Below are positions 45,115 through 52,503 of a stretch of 64,000 bases of DNA, in pieces. Below the pieces are notes generated by a model. It was not told where the DNA came from, made no database searches, and saw only the letters and a list, made by a program, of their open reading frames with translations. This DNA comes from Azospirillum lipoferum. Lineage in GTDB: Bacteria > Pseudomonadota > Alphaproteobacteria > Azospirillales > Azospirillaceae. The stretch is taken from contig NZ_JALJXJ010000010.1 of the NCBI RefSeq assembly GCF_024170005.1, forward strand, positions 124,001 through 188,000. The letters run 5' to 3'. The first letter of the stretch is position 1. Each line of letters begins with the position of its first letter. The translations under genes and the position numbers were made by a program.

Positions 45115-46461
45115 ATGGACGCAGTACGGGAACTGGCCGCGATCGCGGCGGACTGGCGGCGCCGGCCGTTGGAGGCGGATGTCGAATGGGCGGCGCGGCG
45201 CGCGGTGCTGGACTGGTTCGCCACCACGCTTCCAGGCTGCGTGCAGCCGCCGGCGACGCTGCTGGCCGGTGCGCTGGCATCGCAGCGGGGGACGGGGCGC
45301 GCCTGGTGCTATGTGGATGGCCGGCCTGGAACTGTCCGGCACGCCGCACTGATCAACGCCGTGGCCAGCCACACGGTCGAATTCGACGATATTTTCCGCG
45401 ACGGCGGCTATCATCCCGGCAGCCCGACGGTCGCCGCGGCCCTGGCGCTGGCCCAGGATCGCGGACTTCCGCTGGAGACCTTCCACCGAGCCCTGATCGC
45501 CGGCTACGAGGTCGGCTGCCGGGTCTCGCTGGCGATCCAGCCGAGCCACTATGCCTACTGGCATACGACGGCGACGGTGGGCACCATCGGTGCCGCGGTG
45601 GCGGGCGCGGTGCTGCTGGACTGCGATGAAGCGGCCATCGGCCATGCCATCGGCCTCGCCTCCAGCTTCGCCGGCGGTCACCAGCAGAATCTCCAGGGCG
45701 AAGGCATGGCCAAGGCCATGCATCCCGGCCACGCCGCCGATGCGGGTTTGCTGGCGGCCTTCGCGGCGGCGGCCGGGGTGACCGCCGCCGCCGGCGCGCT
45801 CGACGGTGCCAGGGGCTATGCGGCGGCGACGAGTGCATCCGCCGGCGACTGGGACGCGGCGCTGGAGGGGGTCGGGCAATGGACGCCGATTACCCGCACG
45901 ACGGTCAAGAACCACGGTTGTTGCGGCCACATCTTCCCGGCGTTGGACGGGATGCGGGCGATCATGGAGGAGGAGGCGCTGTCCCCCGATGCCGTCGCAT
46001 CGATCATGGTCGAGGGCTATGCCGCCACGGCACAGATGTGCGACCGGCCGGCGCCGGTCTCATCCCAGGACGCCCGCTTCAGCCTGCAATACTGCCTCGC
46101 CGCACAGATGCTGACCGGTGCGGTCCGTCTGGCGGCCTTTGAACCGAACATGCTGGTGCGGGCGGATATCCGTGCCCTGATGCAGAGGATCGTCGTCACG
46201 GAGGCGCCCGACCTGTCCGCGGCCTATCCCCGCCGGCGAATGGCCCGGATTGCGGTGCGGCTGCGCGACGGCCGGGAGATTAACCACACGCAGCTTGTCC
46301 GCAAAGGCGATCCGGAAGCCCCGCTCACCGACGAGGAGATCCTGCGCAAGTACCAGGAATTGGCGGGAAGCGTGCTCGATCCCGAAGAGTCGGGGAGGCT
46401 CAAGGGTGTCGTCATGACCGGTGGGACGCTGCCCGGACCAATCGGTTTTGCCGGAGTGTAA
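45115..46461 (+). CDS. MmgE/PrpD family protein
   Basis: The 448-residue protein has the all-helical N-terminal domain and C-terminal alpha/beta lid of the MmgE/PrpD family, which includes 2-methylcitrate dehydratase, cis-aconitate decarboxylase and related epimerases or lyases of polycarboxylates. The conserved stretches HTVEFDDIF (near 85), HTTATVGTIGAA and KNHGCCGHIF (near 265) are present. A role in dehydrating or isomerising a di- or tricarboxylic acid fits the TTT transporters on both sides. AGGGGAAG precedes the ATG. It is the last gene before a new promoter. Confidence 0.9.
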   Translation: MDAVRELAAIAADWRRRPLEADVEWAARRAVLDWFATTLPGCVQPPATLLAGALASQRGTGRAWCYVDGRPGTVRHAALINAVASHTVEFDDIFRDGGYHPGSPTVAAALALAQDRGLPLETFHRALIAGYEVGCRVSLAIQPSHYAYWHTTATVGTIGAAVAGAVLLDCDEAAIGHAIGLASSFAGGHQQNLQGEGMAKAMHPGHAADAGLLAAFAAAAGVTAAAGALDGARGYAAATSASAGDWDAALEGVGQWTPITRTTVKNHGCCGHIFPALDGMRAIMEEEALSPDAVASIMVEGYAATAQMCDRPAPVSSQDARFSLQYCLAAQMLTGAVRLAAFEPNMLVRADIRALMQRIVVTEAPDLSAAYPRRRMARIAVRLRDGREINHTQLVRKGDPEAPLTDEEILRKYQELAGSVLDPEESGRLKGVVMTGGTLPGPIGFAGV

Positions 46462-46489
46462 CCGGTTCCATCGGCGCCAGCACCTTTCT

Positions 46490-46512
46490 TCAATTCCATC
46501 AGATGGAATCAG
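46490..46512. promoter_or_regulatory. IclR-family operator, copy 3 (tctCBA)
   Basis: TCAATTCCA (46490-46498) and TGGAATCAG (46504-46512) carry the core ATTCCA-N5-TGGAAT seen at 35599 and 36547. The promoter-proximal arm is less perfect. It lies 29 bases after the MmgE/PrpD stop. Confidence 0.7.
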
Positions 46513-46537
46513 CGGGGTGCAGATATGATTGGTCATG

Positions 46538-46546
46538 CGTATACTC
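46538..46546 (+). promoter_or_regulatory. -10-like element of tctCBA promoter
   Basis: CGTATACTC on the plus strand, with TATACT starting 39 bases from the operator centre. It is identical in sequence and distance to the minus-strand element at 35569-35577, supporting a shared promoter design. Confidence 0.5.
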
Positions 46547-46584
46547 CACCCTCAACGGTATCCAACAAAATCCGGGAGGCAACG

Positions 46585-46644
46585 ATGACCTTCATGCTTG
46601 CAGAGCTTTTAAGACCAAAGTGGCGCGGACGCTTGCGCCGATGA
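46585..46644 (+). CDS. Possible small leader ORF (19 codons)
   Basis: ATG at 46585 has CGGGAGG five bases upstream, and encodes a short basic product ending WRGRLRR before TGA at 46642. It lies in the presumed tctC leader. No homologue is known to me, and chance occurrence is quite possible; the only support is the strong ribosome site and position. Confidence 0.2.
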   Translation: MTFMLAELLRPKWRGRLRR

Positions 46645-46944
46645 TGGAAACGCATTCCGGGCAGCTGGAGGGTGGCAGGCAGGTTTCCCTGCACCGGGCT
46701 GTCGGGCAGCGTTGGATCGCCATCGACCTCCGCTTCGAAATGTCGACGACGACGAACACGTCCTGCTCCTAGGCTTCGATCGGCTCCGAGGACTTGCGCG
46801 GCGGCCAGACGCTTGGACGTGATGCGGAGCATCCGCAAATCAGCAGCCCGACCCCAGACCTTGCGGAAGCAACGGCGATGCCGGAAGCCATCCTTTCATG
46901 CCCGGGGCGGGAGTTTGCAGCAAAGCCACATGAAGGAAACAGAG

Positions 46945-48018
46945 ATGCCGCACAATCAGAATCCCGGCCAAAACCACGGCCAGAATCTCGGCGTGGAACC
47001 TCCGGCGACCGGCACCGCCAGAGCCGCGCACGGTTCCTGGTTTCCCTGGTTGCGGACCCTGACGGCAGCGACGCTTCTGGCCGTCGTTCCGGCCATCGCG
47101 CCGGTCCTGCCGGCATCGGCCGCCTATCCCGACAAAGTCGTCACCATCGTGGTGCCGTTCGCGCCCGGCGGCGGCACGGACACGGTGACGCGCATTCTGG
47201 CCGAACAGATGTCGAAGGATCTGGGGCAGCCGGTGATCGTCGACAACCGTCCCGGCGCCGGTACCATCATCGGCACCAACATCGTCGCCAACAGCGCGCC
47301 GGACGGATACATGCTGCTGATGGCGTCCTTCGCCCACGCGGTCAATCCCTTCCTGAACGCGAAACTGCCCTTCGACACCGAAAAGGCCTTTGCTCCGGTG
47401 GGTCTGGTGGCGAAATCCTACAACATCGCCGTCGTCAACACGTCGTCCCAGTTCAAGACGCTGTCCGACCTGATCGCCTACGCCAAGGCCCATCCAGGCG
47501 AGTTGAATTTCGGGTCCTTCGGCAATGGAACTTCAGCTCACCTGTCTGCGGAGCTGTTCAATCATCTGGCCGGCACCAGGATCGTCCATGTTCCGTACAA
47601 GGGGGCTGCTCCGGCGGTCACCGATCTGTTGGCCGGCCAGGTTCAGGTCGTCTTCTCCAGCGTGGCGAGCGTGTCGGGCCACATCGGCTCCGGAAGCCTT
47701 CGCCCTCTGGCGGTAACGTCCGCTCAGCGGTCGAAGGCCTTCCCGGACCTGCCGACAGTCGCGGAGTCCGGTGTCCCCGGTTACGTTTCCGACGCCTGGT
47801 ACGGAGTCTACGCGCCGGCGGGAACACCGGCCGCGGTGATCGACCGGCTCAACGCGTCGCTGAACAAGGCGATCCAATCCGATGCCTTCAAGAAACTGGA
47901 GACGGTCGAGGGGCTGGTCATTACGCCCGGTACGCCCCAGGACTTCGCGGCTTATGTCCACGGCGAAGCCGCCCGTTGGCGCGACGTCGTCAAGTCCCAG
48001 AACATCAAGCTGAACTGA
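46945..48018 (+). CDS. Tripartite tricarboxylate transporter substrate-binding protein TctC
   Basis: This 357-residue precursor has a long N-terminus, a hydrophobic segment (about 35-56) and a cleavage region ending in ASA-AYPDK. The mature domain shows the Bug-family hallmarks: VTIVVPFAPGGGTDTVTRILAE at the start, the DNRPGAG loop and the YKGAAPAVTDLLAGQV stretch that contact a carboxylate ligand through water bridges. It hands an acid to TctAB. The ATG at 46945 has AAGGA eight bases before; one at 46930 is possible. It is the only tctC in the window and might serve both TTT systems. Confidence 0.93.
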   Translation: MPHNQNPGQNHGQNLGVEPPATGTARAAHGSWFPWLRTLTAATLLAVVPAIAPVLPASAAYPDKVVTIVVPFAPGGGTDTVTRILAEQMSKDLGQPVIVDNRPGAGTIIGTNIVANSAPDGYMLLMASFAHAVNPFLNAKLPFDTEKAFAPVGLVAKSYNIAVVNTSSQFKTLSDLIAYAKAHPGELNFGSFGNGTSAHLSAELFNHLAGTRIVHVPYKGAAPAVTDLLAGQVQVVFSSVASVSGHIGSGSLRPLAVTSAQRSKAFPDLPTVAESGVPGYVSDAWYGVYAPAGTPAAVIDRLNASLNKAIQSDAFKKLETVEGLVITPGTPQDFAAYVHGEAARWRDVVKSQNIKLN

Positions 48019-48104
48019 GGGGCGCGGGCGGGGCAGGGGGCGAACTGACGCGTCCTGCCGCGGCCGAACGAACAGCGCCTGAAAATGAAGCAATGGAGGA
48101 TAGC

Positions 48105-48647
48105 ATGGCCTCGTCCCTTGAAAATCCCCGGGACGTGCTTGGCGGGATGCTGATGGCAGGGATCGGCGGCGCTTTCCTGTGGCTGGGCGGCGATCTGGAT
48201 CCGGGCAGCGCCCTGCGCATGGGGGCGGGCTACTTCCCCCGGATCCTCGGCACGATCATGGTCGCTTTGGGATCAGTCATCGCGCTGCTGGCGATGCGTC
48301 AACCGTCCGCCGGGTGGGTATTGGGGCAGACGCCGTGGCGGGGCGTGATCCTGGTGCTCGGCTCCCTGCTGTCGTTCGGGGGGGCCGTGCGCGGCGTCGG
48401 TCTGCTGCCGGTCGTCACCGTCGTGGTGTTCGCCGCCGCCTGGGCCAGCCGGTACGCCAGGCTGCGCAGCGCGCTTCCGCTGTCGGCCGGTCTGGCCGCG
48501 GTCTGCGCCTTTCTGTTCATCCACCTGCTGGGTCTGCCGCTGCCGCTGATCGGACCGTGGCTGACGGCCGGATACTGGTCGGCCGCCGATCCGGCCGTTT
48601 CGACCCTGGCCGTTTCGGCCTCGGCCTTTTCCACCATCGCGCGCTGA
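48105..48647 (+). CDS. Tripartite tricarboxylate transporter small subunit TctB (second copy)
   Basis: A 180-residue membrane protein with four hydrophobic segments, typical of TctB, lying 86 bases after tctC and 14 before tctA. ATG at 48105 is chosen for the GGAGGA directly upstream; an ATG at 48093 in frame overlaps that site. It shares little sequence with the first copy at 34635, as expected for this fast-evolving subunit. Confidence 0.86.
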   Translation: MASSLENPRDVLGGMLMAGIGGAFLWLGGDLDPGSALRMGAGYFPRILGTIMVALGSVIALLAMRQPSAGWVLGQTPWRGVILVLGSLLSFGGAVRGVGLLPVVTVVVFAAAWASRYARLRSALPLSAGLAAVCAFLFIHLLGLPLPLIGPWLTAGYWSAADPAVSTLAVSASAFSTIAR

Positions 48648-48661
48648 CGGGGGCATCCACG

Positions 48662-50161
48662 ATGGAGCTTTTCAGCAATCTGGGTCTGGGGTTCGCCACG
48701 GCTCTCAGTCCGTTCAACCTTCTTTACTGCTTCATGGGCGTGTTCCTGGGGACCGCCATCGGCGTTCTGCCCGGTTTGGGGCCGGTCGCCACCATCGCCA
48801 TGCTGCTGCCGCTGACCTTCGGTCTGGACCCGGTATCATCCCTGATCATGCTGGCGGGTATCTATTATGGGGCGCAGTATGGCGGTTCCACCACGGCGGT
48901 GCTGATCAATCTGCCCGGCGAAAGCTCCAGCGTGGTGACGGCCATCGACGGCTATGAGATGGCGAAGCGGGGAAGGGCGGGGGCGGCTCTGGCCAGCGCG
49001 GCCCTCGGCTCCTTCTTCGCGGGCACCGTGGCGACGGTGCTGATCGCGGTGGCGGCGCCGCCCTTGGCGATGCTTGCCCTGCAATTCGGTCCGGCGGAGT
49101 ATTTCTCCCTGATGGTGCTGGGGCTGGTCGCTTCGGTGGCGTTGGCAAGCGGATCGTTGCTCAAGGCCTTCGCCATGATCTTCCTCGGGCTGCTGCTGGG
49201 ACTGATCGGCACCGATGTGGAAAGCGGCGCGCAGCGCTTCACCATGGATTTGCCGGAACTGGCCGACGGCTTGAACTTCGTCGCGGTCAGCATGGGCCTC
49301 TTCGGCATCGGCGAAATCCTGCGCAACCTGGGACACGAACACAGCCGCAGTCTTCAGGTGAAGAGCGTCAGCGGACTGATGCTGACCCGTGACGATCTGA
49401 AGCGCATCGTCGGTCCGGTGCTGCGTGGAACCGGATTGGGATCCCTTTTGGGAATTCTGCCCGGCGGAGGGGCCATGCTGTCGTCCTTCGCCGCCTACAC
49501 GCTCGAAAAGCGGATTTCGCCGAACGGCGCACAGTTCGGCAAGGGAGCCATCGAGGGCGTCGCCGCTCCGGAATCGGCGAACAATGCGGGTGCGCAGACC
49601 TCCTTCATCCCGATGCTGACGCTGGGCATCCCCAGCAACCCGGTGATGGCGTTGATGATCGGTGCAATGATCATCCAGGGCATCACCCCCGGCCCCAATG
49701 TCGTCACCAAGGAACCGACGCTGTTCTGGGGAATGATCGCGTCCATGTGGGTCGGCAATCTGATGCTGGTGCTGCTCAACCTGCCCCTGGTCGGGTTGTG
49801 GGTGCGGATGCTGAAGATCCCCTATCATCTGCTGTTCCCCGCCATCATCGCCTTCTGCTGCATCGGCGCCTTCAGCGCGGGCAACAGCACCTTCGACGTC
49901 TTCGTCATGGCGCTGTTCGGGGCCTTCGGCTACTGCCTCATCAAGCTGGATTTCGAACCGGCACCGCTGCTGCTCGGCTTCGTGCTGGGGCCGATGCTGG
50001 AAGAGAATCTGCGCCGGGCGATGCTTCTCAGCCGTGGCAGCCCTTCGGTATTCGTCACCCATCCCTTGAGCCTCGCGCTTCTGACGTGCGCGGTGGCGCT
50101 GCTGATCGTCGTGGTGTTGCCGGGCATCCGCGCCAAGCGGGAGGAAGCGTTCAGCGAATGA
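48662..50161 (+). CDS. Tripartite tricarboxylate transporter permease TctA (second copy)
   Basis: This 499-residue permease has the duplicated TctA plan, with GVLPGLGPVATIAMLLPLTF near residue 35 and the matching LGILPGGGAMLSSFAAYTL in the second half, and about eleven membrane segments. It is homologous to the first copy but clearly diverged, not a recent duplicate. With tctC and tctB it makes a complete importer for a di- or tricarboxylate, in one operon under the third IclR operator. Confidence 0.93.
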   Translation: MELFSNLGLGFATALSPFNLLYCFMGVFLGTAIGVLPGLGPVATIAMLLPLTFGLDPVSSLIMLAGIYYGAQYGGSTTAVLINLPGESSSVVTAIDGYEMAKRGRAGAALASAALGSFFAGTVATVLIAVAAPPLAMLALQFGPAEYFSLMVLGLVASVALASGSLLKAFAMIFLGLLLGLIGTDVESGAQRFTMDLPELADGLNFVAVSMGLFGIGEILRNLGHEHSRSLQVKSVSGLMLTRDDLKRIVGPVLRGTGLGSLLGILPGGGAMLSSFAAYTLEKRISPNGAQFGKGAIEGVAAPESANNAGAQTSFIPMLTLGIPSNPVMALMIGAMIIQGITPGPNVVTKEPTLFWGMIASMWVGNLMLVLLNLPLVGLWVRMLKIPYHLLFPAIIAFCCIGAFSAGNSTFDVFVMALFGAFGYCLIKLDFEPAPLLLGFVLGPMLEENLRRAMLLSRGSPSVFVTHPLSLALLTCAVALLIVVVLPGIRAKREEAFSE

Positions 50162-50517
50162 CCGGCCCCATTCAGTGGAGACGATGATGACGATCACGGA
50201 TTTGATGGTTCCGTTCCTCCACTGATCGCCAGGGCGTGGCCCGCCAAGGCAAGTCCAGCGCATCCTCGAACACCTGCACGGAGATGCAGCCGAAGGCCGG
50301 CGGGCCAGTCTTGGTCAGGGAGGTCTGGTTGGGGTCCTGTCAGTTGTCCGCCGACAGCGTCGGCCCCGTCACGTAGCGGCCGTCCCATCGTTTGCGATGC
50401 CGATCGTTCTTGCATAGGATGGCTGTCGGAGATATAAAGCGAGCGCTCGCTCGTTTTTAGGGGCGCTGTTCAGCGCGTGTCCACCCGCCGCAAGCGATCC
50501 CGACCAGGGGAGGAAGC
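50162..50517. other. Intergenic region with possible gene remnant and operator
   Basis: The 356 bases between tctA and the SDR gene hold an inverted repeat CAGTGGAG (50173-50180) / CTCCACTG (50217-50224), which could end the tct transcript. From about 50205 to 50415 the minus strand codes for a gene-like but stop-interrupted stretch, which I cannot assign; it may be a decayed gene. A palindrome near 50438 and a ribosome site AGGGGAGG precede the SDR ATG. Confidence 0.4.
50438..50451. promoter_or_regulatory. Palindromic operator upstream of the SDR-ACAD-kinase operon
   Basis: AGCGAGCGCTCGCT is a perfect 14-base palindrome next to ATATAAAG, 67 bases upstream of the SDR start. Such GC-centred palindromes are common operators of TetR-type regulators of acyl-CoA genes. 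No TetR gene is present in the window, so the regulator must be elsewhere. Confidence 0.5.
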
Positions 50518-51285
50518 ATGAGCGTCACCATCGACCTGACCGGCAGGACGGTGCTGGTCACCGGCGCGTCGAGCGGCCTCGGCCGTCATTTCGCCGGTGT
50601 CCTGGCGAAGGCGGGCGCCCGCGTGGCGCTGGCCGCCCGGCGGACCGACGCGTTGGCCGAAACCCGCGCCGCCATCGAAGCGGCCGGCGGCAGCGCCGCC
50701 GTCGTCGCCATGGACGTCACCGATCCCGCCTCCGTCGCCACCGCGGTGGCAGAGGCGTGGGGGGCGCTGGGCCGCCTCGACATCCTCGTCAACAATGCCG
50801 GCGTCACCGCCACGCGCCCCTTCCTCGACATGGGCGAGGAGGAGTGGGAGCGGGTGATCGACACCAACCTGACCGGCTGCGCCCGGGTGGCGCGCGCGGT
50901 GGCCCAGCGCATGCGCGACGACAAGCGGGGCGGGGCCATTGTCAACATCGCCTCCATCCTCGGCCTGCGGGTCGCGGGCCAGGTCTCGTCCTATGTCGCC
51001 GCCAAGGGCGGGCTGGTACATCTGACCAAGGCGATGGCGCTGGAACTGGCCCGCCATGACATCCGGGTCAACGCGCTCTGCCCCGGCTATGTCGAGACCG
51101 AGCTGAACGCCGACTTCTTTTCCAGCGAGGCCGGCAAGGCGTTGGTCAAGCGCATCCCGCAGCGCCGGCTCGGCCGGCTGGCCGATCTCGACGGCCCGCT
51201 GCTTCTGCTGGCGTCGGATGCCGGCGCCTACATGACCGGGTCGGTGCTGGCCGTCGATGGCGGCCATCTGGTCTCCTCGCTGTAA
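50518..51285 (+). CDS. Short-chain dehydrogenase/reductase (LvaD-like position)
   Basis: The 255-residue SDR has the cofactor loop TGASSGLGRHF (near 15), NNAG (near 92), the catalytic Ser in NIASILGL and the YVAAK Tyr-Lys pair (near 159). It reduces or oxidises a hydroxy/keto acyl compound with NAD(P). In the levulinate operon of Pseudomonas putida an SDR of this kind (LvaD) reduces levulinyl-CoA to 4-hydroxyvaleryl-CoA, and the genes that follow here match the rest of that module. AGGGGAGG lies upstream of the ATG. Confidence 0.9.
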   Translation: MSVTIDLTGRTVLVTGASSGLGRHFAGVLAKAGARVALAARRTDALAETRAAIEAAGGSAAVVAMDVTDPASVATAVAEAWGALGRLDILVNNAGVTATRPFLDMGEEEWERVIDTNLTGCARVARAVAQRMRDDKRGGAIVNIASILGLRVAGQVSSYVAAKGGLVHLTKAMALELARHDIRVNALCPGYVETELNADFFSSEAGKALVKRIPQRRLGRLADLDGPLLLLASDAGAYMTGSVLAVDGGHLVSSL

Positions 51286-51306
51286 GTAACGATCAGGAGC
51301 GGTTCC

Positions 51307-52503
51307 ATGGACTTCACCCTTCCCGCGGAGCTGGAAGACTATCGCCGCCGCGTCCGCGCCTTCGTCGAGGACGAGATCCTGCCGGTCGAGGCCGACCGCG
51401 CCAATTGGGACGAGCACGAGAACATCGCCGAAGCGCCGCTGGAAGCCTTGCGCGCCAAGGCGAAGGCGGCCGGCCTGTGGACCCTGCAGCTGCCGAAGGA
51501 GGCCGGCGGCCAGGGCCTGCCGATGGTCGGCGTCGCCGCCTGTTACGAGGAGATGAACCGCTCGATCTTCGGGCCGGTCTGCTTCAACGCCGCCGCCCCG
51601 GACGACGGCAACATGCGGCTCCTGAGCATGGTCGGCACCCCGGCGCAGAAGGAGCGCTGGCTCGCCCCCATCGTCGCGGGGCGGGTGCGCAGCGCCTTCG
51701 CCATGACCGAACCGCATCCGGGCGGCGGCTCCGACCCGTCGATGATGAAGACGAAGGCCGAGCGCAAGGGCGACCGCTGGGTGATCACCGGACGCAAATG
51801 GTTCATCACCGGGGCCGGCGTCGCCCAGCATTTCATCCTGATGGCGCGCACGTCGGACGATCCGCGCAAGGGCCTGACCGCCTTCCTGTTCGACAAGGAC
51901 CAGCCCGGCTGGCGGATTGAGCGCCGCATCCCGATCATGGGGCCGGAGGAGCATGGCGGCCATTGCGAACTGATCTTCGACGGTCTGGAGATCGCCGACG
52001 AGAATGTGCTGATGAAGGTCGGCGACGGGCTGAAGGCGACGCAGATCCGGCTCGGGCCGGCGCGGCTGACCCACTGCATGCGCTGGACCGGCCTCGCCAA
52101 GCGCTGCCTGGAGATTGCCAGCGCTTACGTGAAGGAACGCGAGAGCTTCGGCATGCCGCTGGCCGAGCATGAAGGCGTGCAGTGGATGCTGGGCGAGACG
52201 GCGATGCAGATCGAGATCGGCAGACTGCTGACCATGAAGGCGGCGCACGCGCTGGACAGCGGCAGCTTCGCCCGCAAGGAGGTGTCGATGGCCAAGGTCC
52301 AGGTCGCCGACACGCTGTTCAAAGCGGCGGACACGGCGATCCAGCTCTGCGGCGCGCGCGGTTATTCCAAGGACACGGTGCTGGAATGGATCTACCGGTA
52401 CGCCCGTCAGGCCAAGCTGGTCGACGGCGCGTCGGAGGTCCACAAGATGGTGCTGAGCCGCAGCTACCTTGCCGAGGGCGACGATTTCTGGAGCTGGCAA
52501 TGA
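51307..52503 (+). CDS. Acyl-CoA dehydrogenase (LvaC/ACAD11-like)
   Basis: The 398-residue flavoenzyme has the three-part acyl-CoA dehydrogenase fold: helical N-domain, central beta-domain with MTEPHPGGGSDPSMM and KWFITG, and a C-terminal helical domain with CGARGYSKDTVLEWIYRYARQAKLVDGASEVHK. Relatives linked to an APH-type kinase (LvaC, ACAD10/11) remove phosphate from 4-phosphoacyl-CoA and convert it to a beta-oxidation intermediate rather than performing simple dehydrogenation. The immediately overlapping kinase gene supports that role here. It starts 21 bases after the SDR stop with AGGAG upstream. Confidence 0.9.
   Translation: MDFTLPAELEDYRRRVRAFVEDEILPVEADRANWDEHENIAEAPLEALRAKAKAAGLWTLQLPKEAGGQGLPMVGVAACYEEMNRSIFGPVCFNAAAPDDGNMRLLSMVGTPAQKERWLAPIVAGRVRSAFAMTEPHPGGGSDPSMMKTKAERKGDRWVITGRKWFITGAGVAQHFILMARTSDDPRKGLTAFLFDKDQPGWRIERRIPIMGPEEHGGHCELIFDGLEIADENVLMKVGDGLKATQIRLGPARLTHCMRWTGLAKRCLEIASAYVKERESFGMPLAEHEGVQWMLGETAMQIEIGRLLTMKAAHALDSGSFARKEVSMAKVQVADTLFKAADTAIQLCGARGYSKDTVLEWIYRYARQAKLVDGASEVHKMVLSRSYLAEGDDFWSWQ

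Larger units (their letters stand above)
46462..46944 (+). other. Intergenic region upstream of tctC
   Basis: These 483 bases contain the third IclR operator (46490), a CGTATACTC -10-like element (46538) and a short open frame with a good ribosome site (46585). The remainder shows only low-quality open frames and no family that I can recognise. The long leader before tctC resembles the one upstream of tctBA. Confidence 0.5.

Noticed and set aside
46503-46838. Open frames on both strands in the tctC leader as genes
   Set aside because: They show no family resemblance, overlap each other, lack ribosome sites (apart from the 19-codon frame) and cover the operator/promoter.
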